Part shown: in pieces, positions 48,755 to 59,395 of the stretch
Numbering within the stretch: position 1 is the first letter of the stretch
Layout of the letters: each line of letters begins with the position of its first letter
From: Forficula auricularia
Lineage: Eukaryota > Arthropoda > Insecta > Dermaptera > Forficulidae
Length of the DNA: 64,000 nt
Direction: 5' to 3'
Assembly (NCBI GenBank): GCA_024734495.1
Contig: JALMQS010000618.1
Coordinates: forward strand, 471,235-535,234
Made by a program: the position numbers and the translations under genes
Notes under the pieces: generated by a model
What the model was told of the DNA's origin: nothing
Seen by the model: the letters and a program-made list of their open reading frames with translations, nothing else
Database searches by the model: none

Positions 48755-48970
48755 TTTAAAATTATCCCCAGCTTTGAATAAAACATTTTCAATGAATTGT
48801 TAACAAAAAAAAAAAAATGTTTTTTGTTATTGTTTTGGTTGATTTTTTAAATTATTGATGTTAAGCTTTTTTTATTCCGTAAAGAGTTTAGTTGATTGGA
48901 TTGATTTGCAAATTGTCTGGCTGTTCTGACCCTTCAGCTTCACTGACATGAAAATTGGTGTCTATCAGCA
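48755..48970. repeat. Paralogue of the 46.3-46.96 kb flanks, lacking the insert
   Basis: CCCCAGCTTTG, TTTTCAATGAATTG, TTTTTTATTCCGTAA, GGCTGTTCTG and ATTGGTGTCTA follow the same order as around 46330-46945. Here the PLE derivative at 46391-46808 is absent. Confidence 0.7.
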
Positions 48971-49145
48971 TCCGAAGCGCATGCTCCAAAGGGTGCATGG
49001 AGCCAGGGGGGGAGGCTCTTGTATCTCAGGGCGGAAGAGAGCAAAAGGGTGAGTCAGTCCGTCGTAAGCGCCCCGAGCGTCGGGACTTCCCCTTCTGGAG
49101 CCGCGATAGGTGACATTCAAGTGTATGTGACAAATGAACCTACCG
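48960..49145. other. GC-rich island of unknown identity
   Basis: About 185 bp of balanced or GC-rich sequence, including GTCGTAAGCGCCCCGAGC and CCCCTTCTGGAGCCGCG. In the minus-strand frame 48965-49489 it translates to TYRGSRRGSPDARGAYDGLT, while the rest of that 174-aa frame is AT-rich filler. It looks like a conserved repeat or a fragment of a gene or RNA, but I cannot identify it. Confidence 0.4.
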
Positions 49146-49649
49146 CAACAGTACCACAGTGCAAATATCATAGCGCTAGTAAATATTTTTGACAACTCCA
49201 AATTTCTGTTTGCAAATAAAATAGGTAACACGTGATTTATTTTTTTTCTTTTAGATTTTTTTTTATCTCCTTGTTTTTTTTTCTTATCTCCAATTGAGCG
49301 TATTTGGCAAGAATTCAAACTCGTGCTCCAATTTAGTTCCGGCTCAATAGAATACCAACGAAAAATTTCAATTTGTAAAAGGAAAAAACTATGTTTAGTA
49401 AATAAATAAAGTAAACTTACAGAAGAAATAATAGCATGTCCTTGAGTATATAGTATTAGATAAATAAATAGAAATATTGTAAAAAACAATCTAGAAACGT
49501 TTAATAAAAATCCAAAAGTTTCGAGAGAAATTCTCCCTTTTTAAATGAAAATTTGAAAATTTTTGAAAAAATAGTTACTTTAAATTTGAAAATTCATAAT
49601 AGAAAAATAAGGACAAGTTTTAATGTGTTACTTTTTTTATTTATCAGCC

Positions 49650-49680
49650 AACGTTTCGTCGACTTTGCCGACTTCTTCAG
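49650..49680 (-). ncRNA. Hammerhead-ribozyme-like motif (GTC..GAC family)
   Basis: Minus strand CTGAAGA-A-GTCGGC-AAA-GTCGAC-GAAACGTT. Stem II is 6 bp (one G-U) with an AAA loop. The palindrome ACGT is intact. Confidence 0.65.
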
Positions 49681-49695
49681 TGCATCAAATAGTCA

Positions 49696-49734
49696 AGCCC
49701 TGAAGAAGTCTGCAAATTCGAGGAAATGTTGGCT
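49696..49734 (+). ncRNA. Hammerhead-ribozyme-like motif, partly decayed
   Basis: AGCC (helix I), CTGAAGA, A, GTCTGC..TTCGAG (poor stem II), GAAATGTT, GGCT (helix I). It is the inverted partner of 49650-49680; helix I is kept and stem II eroded. Confidence 0.5.
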
Positions 49735-49839
49735 GATAAATAAACAAGTCACACATTAAAACTTGTCCTTATTTTTCTATTATAAACTTTCAAATTAATA
49801 CAAATTATGGACAGAAATGATAAAAATAGTTACTTTAAA

Positions 49840-50710
49840 AAGGAATAATAAAGAAATTATAAACAAATAAAATTATGAAAATGGACAATGATACAGATTG
49901 TCTTATGTGAATAAATTACCTTGAATAAAAATAAAAATATAAATATTTACGAAAAATTATTTATCTTTAAAATTTTTGATAAATATTAGAAAATAAAAAA
50001 ATCACATATGGACGGAAATTTTTCAAATTTTCATTGATAAAGGAAGAAAGGAATAATTTTTCTCGAAATGTTTGGATTGTTTTATAAAAGATTTGGATTT
50101 ACATACCCAAAATAATACTTTAAATATAAAATTTATTAAATATGAAATTAAATCAAAGAAATTCTCCTCCGATTAATCTGAGGTGTTGTATATTATTTGA
50201 CATTGATAGGGAGTCTTGACTCTATGAGCGATTTGTAATAAATAAATATTCAATTTTATGTTAGATAAATAGATAATCAAATTTGGTTAAAAAAATATTT
50301 TATTTACTTATTAAAAGAACTGGCGATTCTCGTGACAAAAAGGTATCCGAACCATTTGCAATTTTGGCATTAATGTTAAATTTTTGAGGGAACGACAGCC
50401 CTTCTGACTAGTAAGAAATACATCGATAACATATCAAATTGAACAATAGACAATTATTTCTTTGATTAGCATTTTAAAAATCCCAGAGCAAATATAACTT
50501 TTTAGTAATAAGAAAAATTATACTATGGACCTCAAATTTATTTTTATATTAATATCAAGATGACTATTAAAAAAAATTATTTTCATAGACACATTTTGTC
50601 TAAGCATTGTCAAATTGTATTTAAATTTCAAAATTGATGAAGGTTAAAATTTTTCATCAAACTTTTTATGTTCTAAAAAACGTTATTAGGTACCGATTGT
50701 TCTTAAACAA
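49840..50710. other. AT-rich DNA, no gene seen
   Basis: Nothing is recognisable beyond AT-rich sequence. Confidence 0.5.
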
Positions 50711-50711
50711 A

Positions 50712-50886
50712 ACTATATTTATTAATAAGTAGAGATTGTGGTGTTGGTGCAAGGTGAAACATCTTTAAGATAAGAGTAAATAAATATTATAAAATTTTAA
50801 TGTGAAACAAGTGACCAAGAATCCTTAACTCATAGTAAATGAATATTACATATAATATTTATTTACTCTTATCTTTACTATATTTA
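50712..50886 (-). mobile_element. Very short PLE derivative (~155 bp) with ~10-bp target duplication
   Basis: ACTATATTTA occurs at 50712-50721 and 50877-50886. The insert has the conserved tail GGTGTTGGTGCAAGGTGAAACA (minus-strand form TGTTTCAC..CCAACACC) at 50740-50761. Its inverted arms are TAAGATAAGAGTAAATAAAT (near 50765) and the inverse near 50855. No ribozyme core remains. Confidence 0.65.
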
Positions 50887-51195
50887 ATAACTGAAGATTC
50901 AATGGAAAGCAGTCCAGGAATAAATAAAAAGATTATTTCCAATAAAAAAGTATTTATTTTTACAACCTTTGAAGCCGACGTTTCATAGAATCTTCCTTTC
51001 CTACTTCTTCAGGGTTCAAAGGGTCTCCGAAACGTTGGTTAAAAGGCTGTAAAGAAAAAAATCTTCCAATAAATACTCTTTTATTGAAAATAATATTTTA
51101 TTTATTCCTGAACTGGCTTTTATTGAATCCTTAGTTATAAATCTATCAGTCCTTATCCGAAAAAATATTTCTATTATTTCTATTATATTTAATAA
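50879..51195. mobile_element. Palindromic PLE derivative with 12-bp target duplication
   Basis: TATATTTAATAA at 50879-50890 and 51184-51195 flanks a 293-bp insert. The arms (about 50891-51000 and 51020-51140) are inverted copies. The left arm keeps a full hammerhead-like core and the right arm only GAAACGTTGG. It lies directly beside the short derivative at 50712-50886, the two target duplications overlapping. Confidence 0.82.
50977..51012 (-). ncRNA. Hammerhead-ribozyme-like motif, stem II weak
   Basis: Minus strand CTGAAGA-A, about 20 nt, GAAACGTCGG. The core and palindrome are intact, but stem II pairs poorly. Confidence 0.5.
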
Positions 51196-51799
51196 TTTAG
51201 ATAGAATAAGTATATGACTATTATTAAACAATTTTATTTCAAGAATAAATTCGGTTATTAAATATTTTGTAAAACTTTTTTGGATCTTCTCGAAAAATTT
51301 AGAAAAAAATACACAAATTTTATAAAATATAATTTTGAAATTTTAGGGAAGTTTTAAGAAGAATTTTAGTGAAAACTATATTCAAGAAATCATGAATATT
51401 AGTGAATATAGATAGAAAATAGATAACTCATAAGGACACATTTAAAGGGTATTTTAATGAACCCACGAATTGAGAATCGTAATATTCAGCAACAATCTCA
51501 ACATTGAAATTTACAAGATTTTCATGGCAAAATATTACTACTCCAGTTTCTGTTTGGGGTCTAATAATGAAAATGACAAGGGTTGGTTTGAATTAACTAA
51601 TGTTGACAGGCATAAATCAACATTCAACGCACAAGAAAATTATCATCTAATAATATAAACCAGAGAAACTGGAATGGAGTAAAGTCGCTTATATATTGAT
51701 TGTACTGTACACAGAATAAAAATCTACTAGCCAAGGAATTAAAATTTGTTTTTCTATCAAAAAGGAAAAAGGCATTTAAAGATTTACTTAAACTTTCTT

Positions 51800-51922
51800 T
51801 TTTTTAGAAAGTTCAAAGAGTGATTTTTTTCAAGATATTTTAAGCGAATTATATTTTTTAGAAAGTGCAAAGAGTGATTTTTTTCAAGAAATTTTAAGCG
51901 AATTATATTTTTTCATCTCAAT
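51800..51922. repeat. Two-unit tandem duplication, ~62-bp period
   Basis: TTTTTTAGAAAGT(T/G)CAAAG, AGTGATTTTTTTCAAGA and TTTTAAGCGAATTATATTTT occur twice with few differences. Confidence 0.93.
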
Positions 51923-52112
51923 AAAAACTCAGTTAAACTGGGAAAATAAAATGTTTATTCATATCACAATAATAGAGTCCAGTTTTATTTTTAAACAAAA
52001 TACTAAAAAATAGAGGTCCTATTGGTAGGTGGTTCTTGCCACTACGCAATCTCGAGGTCAAAAATATAACTAAAACAAACGGGTAAGCTACACAGTTATC
52101 AATCAATCACGC

Positions 52113-52545
52113 CGCATGCCCAAGGGCGGATCCAGGGGGGGGGGGGGGCGATCCCCCCCCCCCATAGAGGCAAAAAAACGGCGGCCAAATCGACAGGGAA
52201 TTTATAACAATTTTTTTTTTTTTTTATTTTAATGAACTTAAAATATGAGATATGAAACTTGTAAAAAAATTAAAAAAGCAAACATTTATTTTTTTAAAAA
52301 TTTTAAAATTGAAAATAAAGTTCTATGTGTGTGTGTGGGGGGGCGTCTCTGCCCCCCCCCCCCCCCTGCCGCCTCTCGCCTCCCCCACTTGGACAATTCT
52401 GATCGCGACACACTTTCGAGATAAAAAAAGTAGATATTGGTATACAACTCTCCGCACCTGTATACATTCTGCCCCCCCCCATGTGCACACATTCTGCCCC
52501 CCCCCCCCCATAAAAAAAATTCCTGGATCTGCCCTTGCGCATGCC
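52113..52545. mobile_element. Complete hAT MITE with 8-bp target duplication
   Basis: CGCATGCC is duplicated at 52113-52120 and 52538-52545. The element (52121-52537, 417 bp) begins CAAGGGCGGATCCAGG and ends CCTGGATCTGCCCTTG, nearly perfect 16-bp inverted repeats. It contains several poly-G/poly-C runs, so all four overlapping frames are spurious. The 8-bp duplication and the CA..TG ends place it in the hAT superfamily. Confidence 0.93.
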
Positions 52546-54000
52546 GAGTATAATCTTTCAAAATTTAGATGCCGAAGAATAGTTAAATAAAGTATTTATT
52601 ATTGAATAAAATGGTAAAGAACAATCTATTAAAAATAAACAATCTAATAATATTTTTTTTTTTTTTAATAATTCTCTTTATAAAATAAAAATAAATATGA
52701 CCCGCATGTGTTAGTGTTTATATTGACCACCAGTCAGCGCTGTTTACCAACAGACAGATACCAATTGGAAAAAAAATCTCGAAGGATGCAACAAGTGTTT
52801 TTTTTTCTAAATAATTTACGTATAAGTATATTTTTTCATCACTATATAATACTTGATATGAACCAAAGTATCAGCCTCGTGAAAATAAAAATTTTCGAAC
52901 CTATCAAAATATACAATTAAAAAACGAGGGGAAATATTGAAATTTTTTGGAATGGTTGCACGAAATGATTTTTCTAGATAATTAAAGTAGATAATATTTA
53001 TTCATCTTTTAAAAAAATTCTATTAGTTAGAAGTATATATTATGTCAATGGAACTCAAAGGAACCATTGACCCTTTTCCCTTTTCTTAAAAAAATGTCTC
53101 CTTGTTTGGATTTAATTAAATTAAAAAACGCTTATGTAAAACTTTGGTGTTTAACTAGCTGAATCAGAAAAAAAAATACAAAACACGTAAAACGTACGAA
53201 AAAGAAAAAACAATAATTACATTACTTTGAAACAATACTCCAATTAACTAGATTTTAATTAGAATCTTACTCTGACATATATTTCATTAAAAAATTAAAA
53301 GTTTGTATTAAGGTTGATGGGTTGAAAGATTTTTTTTTAATTTAAACCATATGATGTAAATGGGAAATTAATTGAAATTTTCCATGGTTCAATTAAACAG
53401 AGTGAACCTAGATAATTATCGAAAATTGTTTTATATAAACATTATGTATGTATATTGGATGGAACATTACTGCTTGTAATGCGAGAATATGAATAAATTT
53501 GATGAAGCAGAAATTTTTGATTAACTTCATTATTAAGATATTTCGGGTGAAATAAAATGGGACAATATAGAATTAATAAACAAACCAACAAAGGGATGAT
53601 TATGGGTATTTTAAATCAATTTCTACTGAGAAGGTTGTATTGCGAATCCTGTCTGCCAGGCGGCCCAAGTATTGAATTAATTCTATTTTTTGGTCGTTGT
53701 GTCTAAAAATGTCTTAGGTTGATTTGTTCCCTGTATTTGGGTCTGTCCGTTTGTGTGTCTGAATACTAGGGTTGCCAAACTTCTCGGAATCTGCCCTCAA
53801 ATTTTGAGTATCCCGGTTCTCAGAATTTTTAATATAATGTTCTTTGTCAAGGCTTTTCTAAACTGATACTGATTTGTATAGTTTATTTATTATTTATTTT
53901 TTGCCAAATAAAAAATTTTTTAAGTCGATTTTTTATTTTGCCTAGCTCCCGGAATTTCTTTCTACAAAGTTGTCAGTCCTACTGAATACTGTAGTTTTTA
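52546..54000. other. AT-rich DNA, no gene seen
   Basis: Near 53770-53965 the tract CCAAACTTCTCGGAATCTG..CTCCCGGAATTTC has a foldback look and may be a decayed MITE. No coding frame is convincing. Confidence 0.45.
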
Positions 54001-54004
54001 AGGA

Positions 54005-54240
54005 ATTGGTGTTGGTACTTGGTGAAACATTTTTTAAAATTATTGGATAAAAAATACTTGGTAGGTTTCACATTAAGATAAAACGAATTTATTTTTGGAG
54101 AATCTTTAATCTCGATATATATATATTTCGGGTGACTAACCTATCTTCAGGAGAAACAGAAAGTAACTGAGTTATAATTTAATAAAGAAATGAGGTAGAA
54201 ATTTCGTTGTGGTGCCGAAATGTTTTTTTTTCCAGAACTA
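54005..54240 (-). mobile_element. PLE derivative fragment
   Basis: On the minus strand a hammerhead-like core is followed by the conserved tail TGTTTCACCAAGTACCAACACC (54008-54029). The right boundary and target duplication were not found. Confidence 0.65.
54108..54154 (-). ncRNA. Hammerhead-ribozyme-like motif (ATATATATAT family)
   Basis: Minus strand TCTC (helix I), CTGAAGA, T, AGGT..ACCC (3-4 bp stem II), GAA, palindrome ATATATATAT, C, GAGA (helix I). The 4-bp helix I is perfect. Confidence 0.6.
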
Positions 54241-54244
54241 ATTA

Positions 54245-54858
54245 AGGTAGATTGGGATGAGACGCCGTATTGTACAAGATGCCCTATCACGTGGTTCACC
54301 CACGCCCATGTGGTAAAACAGCTAACTAGTAAGTTGAAATAAAGGCGTTGGGGTAAGATGTCGTAGTTTTCGCGTTGGTGTACGATGTTGGCTTGTATTA
54401 CTATACATTTAAAATTAATTTTTGGAAACTATTCCGATGGCTTCTTTCCAGAAATGCCGCGCACATACATAAGAAAGTCTAATCGAGTATCATAGAACGA
54501 AAATGACCCCCAAAAAGTTTTCAAAAGCGGAAATATTACTTAAAAGAATAAAAAACATTAAAAAAAAAATCAACTAATGTTATTAGATTTTAATAAACTG
54601 GAATTGATTTAATAACACTTTTTTTGATTCCCCATATAAGTCATCTTACCCCAAGATTGGGGTAAGATGCCGAAATGCAAACGTTTACAATTTTTTTTTT
54701 TTTATGTAAAAAATAGTTTTTCAAAGCGAAACTTATTTTTTTATTAATCACAAAAGTACATATATTGTTGATAAAATGGTTGGTTAAAAATAAAACCAAT
54801 GTGCTATTTTAAATAAAATAAAGTTAAAAACTAGGTCGTCTTCCCCAGTCTACTATAA
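54245..54858. repeat. GGGGTAAGATG repeat with inverted ends
   Basis: The left AGGTAGATTGGGATGAGACG and the inverse of the right end (AGTAGACTGGGGAAGACG) are alike. GGGGTAAGATG(T/C)CG also occurs at 54352 and 54659, the inner pair around CATCTTACCCCAAGATTGGG. The DNA-transposon class is unclear. Confidence 0.55.
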
Positions 54859-55005
54859 ACTTTGGATTCTCTCGCTATAGAACTTCAAGTTCTAAGAAAT
54901 ATTAAAAGTTTTATAAAAATTCTTTGTCAAATGTCTTTAAGTAGCGCCCTCAGGTCTTCTTTCTTTATGGGTCCCAATAACTGATATTCCTTACTCATAT
55001 TTCTT

Positions 55006-55266
55006 ATATCGTCGTCTTAGAGTGTAAACCTGATAAATCCATTTTTTATCGCATATGACATATTAATACCATTCGAAAGAAAAAGAGATGAAGCATCGTC
55101 CAAGTAAAACTGCTACTTAAAATTACGACTGTACGTTGTAGAAAAAAATGGGAAAAATCGTTTCTTTCCTAAACAACAATATTACATTTTGGGAAGTTTT
55201 TGTCTGCCCTGTAAAATATCCTTGTAGTGAGTTAGCAGGTTTACACTCTAAGGCGTAGACGATATT
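55006..55266. mobile_element. Small MITE with ~28-bp terminal inverted repeats
   Basis: The left ATATCGTCGTCTTAGAGTGT..AACCTG is inverted at the right as CAGGTTTACACTCTAAGGCG..GACGATAT. It is 261 bp and non-coding. The superfamily was not identified. Confidence 0.75.
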
Positions 55267-55690
55267 TAATCTTTCTCTACAATTTTCGCCTTATAGTAAA
55301 TTAAGTGATTTACAACACTAGGTGGGATCCCAGGTCCTAAGTTTGTATACATTGTAAATAAATGAATAATGAGTGTGTAATATCGGCCTAAGAACAGTTT
55401 TAAACAACGAATAGAGATCCAGGAGACGGATTCTCCTGGGTATCAAGAGACTTGCCAAAGAGGGCTTCGAACCTAGTTATTATAAAATTGTATTTCTATT
55501 AATACTCACCAAATATATATATATGTATACTGTAGAGTGGTTTTATTTTAACAAGACTATAATTTTTACAATCCCAATCAAGAACTTAAAATAAACTGCA
55601 ACGGATCATTGCTAAACTTTATCCAATTTCATTTGAAATATCAATATGTTTATTCCTTTATTATTAATCAGATATCACTTGCGATTTGTA
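55267..55690. other. AT-rich DNA, no gene seen
   Basis: Includes a short (AT)n run near 55518-55530. Nothing else is recognisable. Confidence 0.5.
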
Positions 55691-55699
55691 GTTCATGTT

Positions 55700-56085
55700 G
55701 ACTTTAATTCAAAAATAATGATCGATTCTCATTTAACAGTCAAGGAGTAACCATTCTATATTGGATTTTCGACGTTACGGTTATTATTGATACCCATTGC
55801 TGAAGACATGGAAGAATCTACTTAAAATAAAAAATAGCCATCGATTCTCATCTAATACTTGAGGAATAACAATTCTACATTATGTTTTTGACGTTCCGAT
55901 TATTATTGGTAACCATTGCTGAAGACATGGAGGAATCGACTTAAAATCAAAAACAACGATCGATTCTTATCTATAGTAATACTAGAGGAATAACCTTATT
56001 GCATTCCATTTTTGATGTTTTGACTATTAATGGCAACCTCTACTGAAAACGTGGAAGAATCGACTTAAAATCAAAAAGACTAAAT
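55700..56085. repeat. Three-unit tandem repeat, ~120-bp period
   Basis: ATCGATTCTCAT, GAGGAATAAC, GACATGGA(A/G)GAATC and ACTTAAAAT recur in order in each unit, starting near 55720, 55840 and 55958. Confidence 0.9.
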
Positions 56086-56927
56086 TCTTTTATGGCAAAG
56101 AACTCAAGCTTGCCGCGAGACCGATTACAATACTTTCACCATGCTTCGCATTGGATAAAGTAAAAATGAGGTGCGTGAAAAACAAAGTTGTTTACAATAC
56201 GAAAACCCGTGCTTGCATCCACATAGTAAATGAAACTTCTAATATTGGTTTCTTGCATATTTGGACTTTTTTTTGGCAAAACTTTCAATCTTGATAGTTT
56301 TTTAGTTAGGTATGAGTTTCGGGGTTGCTGAACATTAATCTGAATTTGAAAAATACCCTTGACAGTGAGAACTGCCATTATGACTACCCCTAATCTATGA
56401 AGTTAAGAATTTAAGAGGAAATTAGCTCTATGATAAATTTTCTCGGGTTTTCAGAATTATAAATCAATATGTATATTAAGTTTAAAACATTTTTGACAGG
56501 TGACAGCTGAGAAATGATGAGTCTTAATCATAATAATAATAATAATCGTCCAAATATTCAAGAAACCAATGTTATTCCCATTTGAAATTTCAACTAACTG
56601 TCGGTACGAATTTTCGAATTGTAAACAACTTTGTATACTGTATATATGTACTTATATAATGTTCGTGGATATTTCTTTCTACATATAGTAATAGTATATA
56701 ATAACATATCAGAAAATCAAAAAAATCGAAGAGGTCACCGACAAAACGTCGTTGAATTGACATGGATGACCCATATAATCAATAATATTTTATTTTATTG
56801 TTTTAACTATTTGAGATAATTGGAAAAAATCAGCAACCGCTTAGAGCAGTGGTTCTAACCTAGAGGTAATTACCCCAATGGGGGTAAAATAGCTACTTGA
56901 AGGGGTAATTATACTAATTAATACATA
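56086..56927. other. No gene seen
   Basis: The minus-strand 80-aa frame 56136-56378 and plus-strand 62-aa frame 56631-56819 show no recognisable domain. Confidence 0.45.
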
Positions 56928-57031
56928 GGGTCTTTCAAAAGTTGCGTCTAGATGTTTTTTAAAAATAAAACATGTAAATACTTTGATTTTTCTGATGTTT
57001 TTTATTTTTATAAAATTATGGGTCTTCACAA

Positions 57032-57345
57032 TTATATGTGAAAAATAATATCATTTAAATGTCCACCATGAGCAAGTCTACAGGCTCTCATACGAACACC
57101 AAAATCTTGAAGTACGCGTTCACACATTTCAGCATCAAGTTTATCACTTTCGACCCGAATGTTGTTTTTCAGCTGTGCAATTGTTGTTAGCTTACTTATT
57201 CACATAGACTTTACTTTTCAAAAACCCCCAAAGGAAGTAATCTAAAGGGGTTAAATCCCACGAAAAGTGGTCAGTTTACGTCACAATTACGAGAAACTAA
57301 TCGTCCTGGAAACTTAGACGCTAATAGCTCAATGTAACTTTAATA
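57032..57345 (-). pseudogene. C-terminal fragment of a mariner-like transposase, frameshifted
   Basis: Translating the minus strand gives three collinear pieces: ELLASKFPGRLVSRNCDVN, then in a second frame SWDLTPLDYFLWGFLKSKVY, then in a third frame TIAQLKNNIRVESDKLDAEM through HGGHLNDIIF and a stop near 57032. The DLTPLDYFLWG block is the final catalytic-Asp region of Tc1/mariner (IS630-type) transposases, and LNDIIF is a usual C-terminus. The catalytic domain upstream and the DNA-binding domain are missing. At least two frameshifts show it is dead. It is too fragmented for any single long open frame. Confidence 0.85.
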
Positions 57346-57432
57346 ACTTTAATGGGTTGTTCTACCGTGTAACTATCGATGGTTAAAATTGTACATGTCT
57401 CCACTTCACAAATGTCAAAGATGAATTTATAA

Positions 57433-58330
57433 AAATAAAATAAAACCGACTTCAAAAAAATTAAATGCAACAAAAAAATAATAAGAACTCAAAAATAAAA
57501 TAAAATGCACTAAAAGATATAAAATAATTATCTTATTTAGTTACAACTAAACAATGAAATATTAACATGAAATCACTTTTTGAAGTCGATGCCAAAAATA
57601 TACATTTTATGAATCGAACTCGACGGATCTTTCTTAGTACGTTTGGCGGGAAAGCTCGCTTATATAGTTTGTTTACCACCGACTTCAAAAAGTGATTTCA
57701 TATTAATATTTCGTCGTTTAGTTGTAACTAAATTAGATAATTATTTTATACCTTTTAGTGCATTTTATTTGATTTTTGAGTTTTATTATTTTATTTGTTG
57801 CATTTAATTTTTTTGAAGTCGGTTTTATTTTTTTTATAAAAATTATTTTTATTTTTCTCTTTTTAGTGATGTTATTAATAGTGACTTAATATAATACCTT
57901 GCATGCGTCACTTAAGAGAAAGCTTTGGGCGAATGAATGATAAAATGATATAAATTTTTTTTTTTTTTATAAATTTTATTAAACCAATTATTTTACATGA
58001 ATTTATGTATACATTGTTTTTGAGCTTCGATTCCGGAGATTACTTCTCCACCATCGAGTGTCCTTGATCATCTTTTAGTTCTTGTTTTTAATAAGAGGAA
58101 AAAACTAATTAAATAAAAAAAAACTCTTTTCCGATAATTATTTCAATTCCATTATTCAGTCAATTCCCCAGCTCCCCGAATCCCATCATAAAATGATAAT
58201 AAAATTCAATTCATAAATAGAGAAATTATCCCGAAACGTTTTCGGGTTTTAAATGAATGTTTTAAGATTTTTTTTATTATAATTTTGATTTTTTGCTCAT
58301 AAGAATTGGAGATTTAAGTTATTTCGTTAT
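57433..58330. repeat. ACCGACTTCAAAA repeat copy, nested in the mariner shell
   Basis: Matches 8312-8890, with the same foldback left half. About 240 bp of extra AT-rich sequence (57945-58190) partly matches 36330-36400 in inverse. Confidence 0.75.
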
Positions 58331-59395
58331 TGATCATATCATCAGAACTTGACCAAATTAATATGGGACCACCCATAAGGTACCCCACTTCCAATAAAAA
58401 AAGAATCATCCAAATCGGTCATCCTTATCCAAACGCAGAAAGAATCAATCAAAAAATTTTTAAGAAAAAAATAAAAACCGACTTCAAAAAATTAAATGCA
58501 ACAAATAAAATACACTAAAAGGTATCAAATAATTATTATCTTATTTAGTTACAACTAAACGACGAAATATTAACACGAAATTACTTTTTGAAGTCGGTGC
58601 CAAACATATACCTTTTATGAATCGCAGTCGACGGATCTTACTTAGTACGTTTGGAGGATATGCTCGCTTATAGGTATAGTTTGTTTGGTACCGAATTCAA
58701 AAAGTAATTTCGTGTTAATATTTCGTCGTTTAGTTGTAACTAAATAGGATAATAATTATTTGATACCTTTTAGTGTATTTTATTTGTTGCATTTAATTTT
58801 TTCAAGTAGGTTTTTATTTTTTTCTTAAAAATTTTTATTTTTCTCTTTTTAGTGATGTTATTAATAGTGATCATATCATCAGAACTTGACCAAATTAATA
58901 TGACACCATCCCTAAGACACCCCCTTTCGGATAAAAAAAGAACCATCGAAATCGGTTCATAAACAAAGAGGTTAGGTCTAAACAAACCTAATAAAAAAGA
59001 TCTAATACCTATGAAAAAAAAATCGAAAAAAAATCGGACCAATCGGAAGCTAGACTGGACCCAATGCAAAAAAAATTTTCAAAATCGGTTGACAATTGGC
59101 GGAGATATGAGGTAACATAGGCACAAAAAAAAAAAAAAAAATTCAGTCGAATAGAGAACCTCCTCCTTTTTTCAAGTCGGTTAAAAAGGTTCATAAACAA
59201 AGAAGTTATGCATGAACATACATAACAAAAAAGGTCCAATACCAATTAAAAAAACGATACCAATCGGAAACTATACTGAACCCAATGCAAAAAATCATCA
59301 AAATCGATTCACAATTGGCGATGATATCAGATAAAATAGACAAAAAAAATCATTCGAATTGAGAACCTCCACCTTTTTTGAAGTAGCTTAATAAA
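58331..59395. repeat. Further ACCGACTTCAAAA repeat copies, tandemly arranged
   Basis: The right-half tract beginning ATCATCAGAACTTGACCAAA occurs at 58335 and 58864, and the GGTTCATAAACAAAG..CAATTGGCG..GAGAACCTCC tract at 58950-59180 and again at 59180-59385. A foldback left half lies at 58470-58800. The plus- and minus-strand frames here are translations of the repeat. Confidence 0.75.

Larger units (their letters stand above)
49567..49839. mobile_element. Minimal palindromic PLE derivative with target duplication
   Basis: AAAAATAGTTACTTTAAA is repeated at 49567-49584 and 49822-49839 around a roughly 237-bp insert. Arms of about 95-100 bp meet head to head with only about 12 bp between the two hammerhead-like cores. 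It is the same family as 37641-38275. The frame 49553-49759 is chance. Confidence 0.85.

Noticed and set aside
48965..49489. 174-aa minus-strand frame as a membrane or secreted protein
   Set aside because: Most residues come from AT-rich filler and a poly-Lys run; only the GC-rich island part looks unusual, and it is treated as an unknown repeat.
52252..52590. Overlapping 112-, 91-, 79- and 62-aa frames
   Set aside because: They are translations of the homopolymer-rich interior of the hAT MITE on both strands.
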